DNA from: Candidatus Poseidoniaceae archaeon
Lineage (GTDB): Archaea; Thermoplasmatota; Poseidoniia; Poseidoniales; Poseidoniaceae
NCBI GenBank assembly: GCA_023254445.1
Contig: JALRLN010000056.1
Location: 263 to 6,810 of the forward strand
Reading direction: 5' to 3'
Length of the DNA stretch: 6,548 nt
This document shows, in pieces, positions 4,735-6,548 of the stretch. The notes under the pieces are model-generated. The model had not been told where the DNA came from. It did not search any database and worked only from the letters and a program-made list of their open reading frames with translations. The number at the start of each line of letters is the position of its first letter. Positions within the stretch are counted from its first letter, which is position 1. A program made the position numbers and the translations under genes.

Positions 4735-5877
4735 ATGGCAGACGCAGCCTCGTACTATGCGGATCTTGTTTCGAAGGGCTACCCGGCCGAGCAAGCCCTC
4801 GCCTACACCCGTCAATACTTCCCAGAGTTCACTCCGGTTCCGGTCGCTCCATCGGAAGCACCTGCACCCGTTCAGGCCGAAGCCGTTCCCGTCGCGCCGT
4901 CGCCAGCGCCGGCGGCGGAGGTTCAACCGGTGATGACCGCCGACGCAACGGTCGCCATGCAACCTGCACCGGCGGTGGCCGTGGACCCCACCACGGCGGC
5001 CGTGCCTCAGCCGATGATGGCGCAACCCATGCCGGCCGTGCCTCAACCCATGATGGGCGCTGACCCGGCCATGGCGGCCATGCCGATGCAGCCCATGATG
5101 GGGCAACCGATGCCTGGCATGGGCGCGATGCTGCCCACCGAAACCACCTCAGCGGCCGCCTCGGGGCCGCTCTCAATGGTGGTGCTCGCCACGATCGGGC
5201 TCGCCCTTGTGCTTGCTCTCGCTGCCCAATTCAACGGCGCTTGGCTTGCTGGAGAGGCCGAGGAAGGTACCCAGATCTCCACCGGTCTGCACAGCATCAC
5301 CTTCGACTGCTCCGGCATCGCCGACGACGCCAACCAAAGTTTCTGCATCTCCACGTACGCATACCTGACCACGCCGATGGGTGACGCACCGCCAGAGAAC
5401 AGCACCGACATGGTGCACAAAGGCACGCAAGAAGGCGTATGCGAGCGCGTCGAAGAACTGGCCGTGACCATGGCGACGGCCTTCTCTGGCGGGGACCAAG
5501 CGGTGATCGACGCTGCTGAGTCGGCCGCTGCCGAAGCCAAGGCGGAATGCCTGCTGAGCGACGAAGCGGGCACAAAAGGCGGAACGTGGCTTTGGCTCGG
5601 CACCGTTGTCGCCCTGCTCAGCGCGGTGGTCATCGTGCTCCCGAAGGTGGGCGTCGACGCCCTGCCAAGCGCTGTCTCAAACAACGCCCGTTGGGCGTCG
5701 ATGCTCGCAGGCGTGCTCATGGTGCTCGCGGTTTTGTTGTGGCGCGGCGCGCTTCCGGACGACCCCGACAGCGTCATGGGAGCGTCAATGGGCGTGTACC
5801 TTGCCGTCGTGGCGGGCATCATGGCCATCCTCAGCGGCGTGCTCGACCTCGTGAACGGGCGCTCAGGTGCTGCGTGA
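4735..5877 (+). CDS. Four-helix membrane protein with Met/Pro-rich tail and Cys4 loop, unknown function
   Basis: I do not recognise a named family for this 380-residue protein. Residues 1-32 form a small helical motif (YYADLVSKGYPAEQALAYTRQYFPEF). Residues 33-145 are a disordered tail rich in Pro, Ala, Met and Gln. Four membrane helices follow at about 146-166, 285-303, 320-337 and 349-371. The loop between helices 1 and 2 is large (about 167-284) and holds C192, C204, C236 and C272, which could form two disulfides if it faces outside. The tail would then be cytoplasmic. One large Cys-containing loop after helix 1 of a four-helix protein resembles the claudin/Sur7 layout, but similarity is loose. 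The start at 4735 avoids overlap with the rhodanese gene, begins at the helical motif, and has a promoter-like element upstream. The next gene starts 60 bases downstream. Confidence 0.8.
   Translation: MADAASYYADLVSKGYPAEQALAYTRQYFPEFTPVPVAPSEAPAPVQAEAVPVAPSPAPAAEVQPVMTADATVAMQPAPAVAVDPTTAAVPQPMMAQPMPAVPQPMMGADPAMAAMPMQPMMGQPMPGMGAMLPTETTSAAASGPLSMVVLATIGLALVLALAAQFNGAWLAGEAEEGTQISTGLHSITFDCSGIADDANQSFCISTYAYLTTPMGDAPPENSTDMVHKGTQEGVCERVEELAVTMATAFSGGDQAVIDAAESAAAEAKAECLLSDEAGTKGGTWLWLGTVVALLSAVVIVLPKVGVDALPSAVSNNARWASMLAGVLMVLAVLLWRGALPDDPDSVMGASMGVYLAVVAGIMAILSGVLDLVNGRSGAA
5002..5130 (+). repeat. Degenerate 36-base coding repeat, Met/Pro/Gln-rich
   Basis: Inside the four-helix protein gene, GGCCGTGCCTCA occurs at 4998 and again 36 bases later at 5034, so the 12-residue unit VPQPMM starts at residues 90 and 102. 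A third, degenerate copy reads QPMMGQPMPG at 119-128. Between residues 94 and 132 there are 13 methionines in 39 residues. The unit is in frame, so the number of copies could change without breaking the gene. Confidence 0.6.
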
Positions 5878-5937
5878 GTCGCCACCGTCGTGCATCAGCG
5901 TCAAGAACGAGGCCGCTGCCCTTCGGGCGGGGTCGGC

Positions 5938-6548
5938 ATGAAGCAGGCGATGAGCGCGTTCGACCTCCGCGCCGTCGCTGCGGAACTTCGGACCTTCGTC
6001 GGCGCCTTCGTGAAGAAATCGTACATGCCCCACTATGAGCAGGTCGTCCTGAGGATGAATCCAAAGGACACCGACGCCTTTGACCTCGTCATCGTGCGTG
6101 GACGGCGCATCTCCGTCTCACGCCGCGACCGCCCCATGCCGCAATCACCTCCTCCCTTTGCGATGCTCCTGCGCAAGGAGTTGGGCAACGCCCGACTGAT
6201 CTCGGTGGAGCAGGTGGCTTTTGATCGCCTGCTGCGCCTCAGTTTCTCAACGAAGGGAGGCGATCGCCACCTGATGGTCGAATGCTTCGGCGACGGGAAC
6301 GTCATCCTCTTGGACGACAACGACGTCATCATCCAACCGTTGACCCATGCGAGCTACCGTGACCGGACGCTCAAGCGTGGTGAGGCCTACCAAACCCCAC
6401 CGCCCGCGGTCGACCCGCACGACCTCGGCGTGACGGATATCGCGTCCATCCTCGCCGCCTCCGACCGAAACCTGGCGTCGACGTTGGGGGGGCAGGTCAA
6501 CCTCGGCGGACGGCTCGCCAACGCCGTGTGCGCTGCCGCTGGACTCGA
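5938..6548 (+). CDS. rqcH: Ribosome rescue protein RqcH / NFACT family, N-terminal part (partial)
   Basis: The frame from ATG 5938 is open to the window edge (203 full codons) and encodes the start of an NFACT-N domain. The protein reads MKQAMSAFDLRAVAAEL, then PPPFAMLLRKELGNARLISVEQVAFDR (71-97), VECFGDGNVILLD (114-126), and YRDRTLKRGEAYQTPPP (140-156), all typical of this family (RqcH in bacteria and archaea, Rqc2/NEMF in eukaryotes). These proteins bind the stalled large ribosomal subunit and peptidyl-tRNA; RqcH and Rqc2 recruit tRNA to add a C-terminal tail to the trapped chain. D9 and D96-R97 fit residues known to be needed for tailing in Rqc2 and RqcH. A start at 5950 (MSAFDL) or a GTG at 5890 is possible; 5938 puts Asp at position 9 as in yeast. 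The coiled-coil and C-terminal domains lie outside the window. Confidence 0.88.
   Translation, partial: MKQAMSAFDLRAVAAELRTFVGAFVKKSYMPHYEQVVLRMNPKDTDAFDLVIVRGRRISVSRRDRPMPQSPPPFAMLLRKELGNARLISVEQVAFDRLLRLSFSTKGGDRHLMVECFGDGNVILLDDNDVIIQPLTHASYRDRTLKRGEAYQTPPPAVDPHDLGVTDIASILAASDRNLASTLGGQVNLGGRLANAVCAAAGL

Noticed and set aside
3807..5063. 418-residue plus-strand frame across the Nudix fusion, rhodanese and membrane protein genes
   Set aside because: Arg/Ser/Pro-rich sequence crossing three real genes in another frame.
5043..5885. 280-residue minus-strand frame opposite the four-helix protein
   Set aside because: The plus strand shows clear membrane helices and a structured N-terminus; the minus frame is Ser/Thr/Ala-rich without domains.
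5918..5928. GCCC-TTC-GGGC hairpin just before the rqcH start as a terminator
   Set aside because: Only four pairs with a three-base loop and no T-run after it; common by chance at this GC content.
1..6548. Mobile elements, CRISPR arrays, attachment sites or defence genes
   Set aside because: No transposase, integrase or regular spaced repeat is visible. The tRNA-Gln is a possible integration site, but I found no duplicated tRNA end nearby.

Overview
The window (roughly 60-65% GC by eye, very densely coded) looks like chromosomal DNA of a high-GC archaeon. The best guess is a euryarchaeon of the Poseidoniales (marine group II) / Thermoplasmatota kind. The signs are: a tRNA-Gln with an A1-U72 end pair and no encoded CCA; an NFACT/RqcH-type gene; a small-molecule and membrane protein set full of Pro/Ala/Met-rich linkers; and gene starts that lack Shine-Dalgarno sites but carry a short T/A element about 20-30 bases upstream, as expected for leaderless archaeal transcripts. 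The lineage is inferred, not proven.

Layout. Positions 1-1363: the 3' end of korA and all of korB, the two subunits of a 2-oxoacid:ferredoxin oxidoreductase, translationally coupled through a 4-base ATGA overlap. Positions 1406-2320: a membrane-anchored protein with a C-terminal DUF2135/YfaP-like beta domain. Positions 2325-2397, minus strand: tRNA-Gln(CUG), meeting the previous gene tail to tail with 4 bases between. Positions 2456-2671, minus strand: a 71-residue single-pass membrane protein of unknown function. Positions 2672-2748: a divergent promoter region. Positions 2749-4251: a 500-residue fusion of a Nudix hydrolase with a LACTB2-like metallo-beta-lactamase and winged helix. Positions 4289-4696: a rhodanese lipoprotein. 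Positions 4735-5877: an unknown four-helix membrane protein with a Met/Pro-rich N-terminal tail and a four-cysteine loop. Positions 5938 to the end: the N-terminal part of an RqcH/NFACT ribosome-rescue protein, cut by the window edge.

Only korA-korB is an obvious operon. The other genes are separate short transcription-unit candidates: TTGAA, or its complement TTCAA, sits 20-30 bases before almost every start that follows a gap. On the plus strand I see TTGAA only four times, each time in non-coding DNA next to a gene start. This is the most coherent non-coding signal in the window. I see no defence system, mobile element, CRISPR or other clearly novel multi-gene system. The Nudix-LACTB2 fusion and the four-helix Cys4 protein are the most interesting genes.
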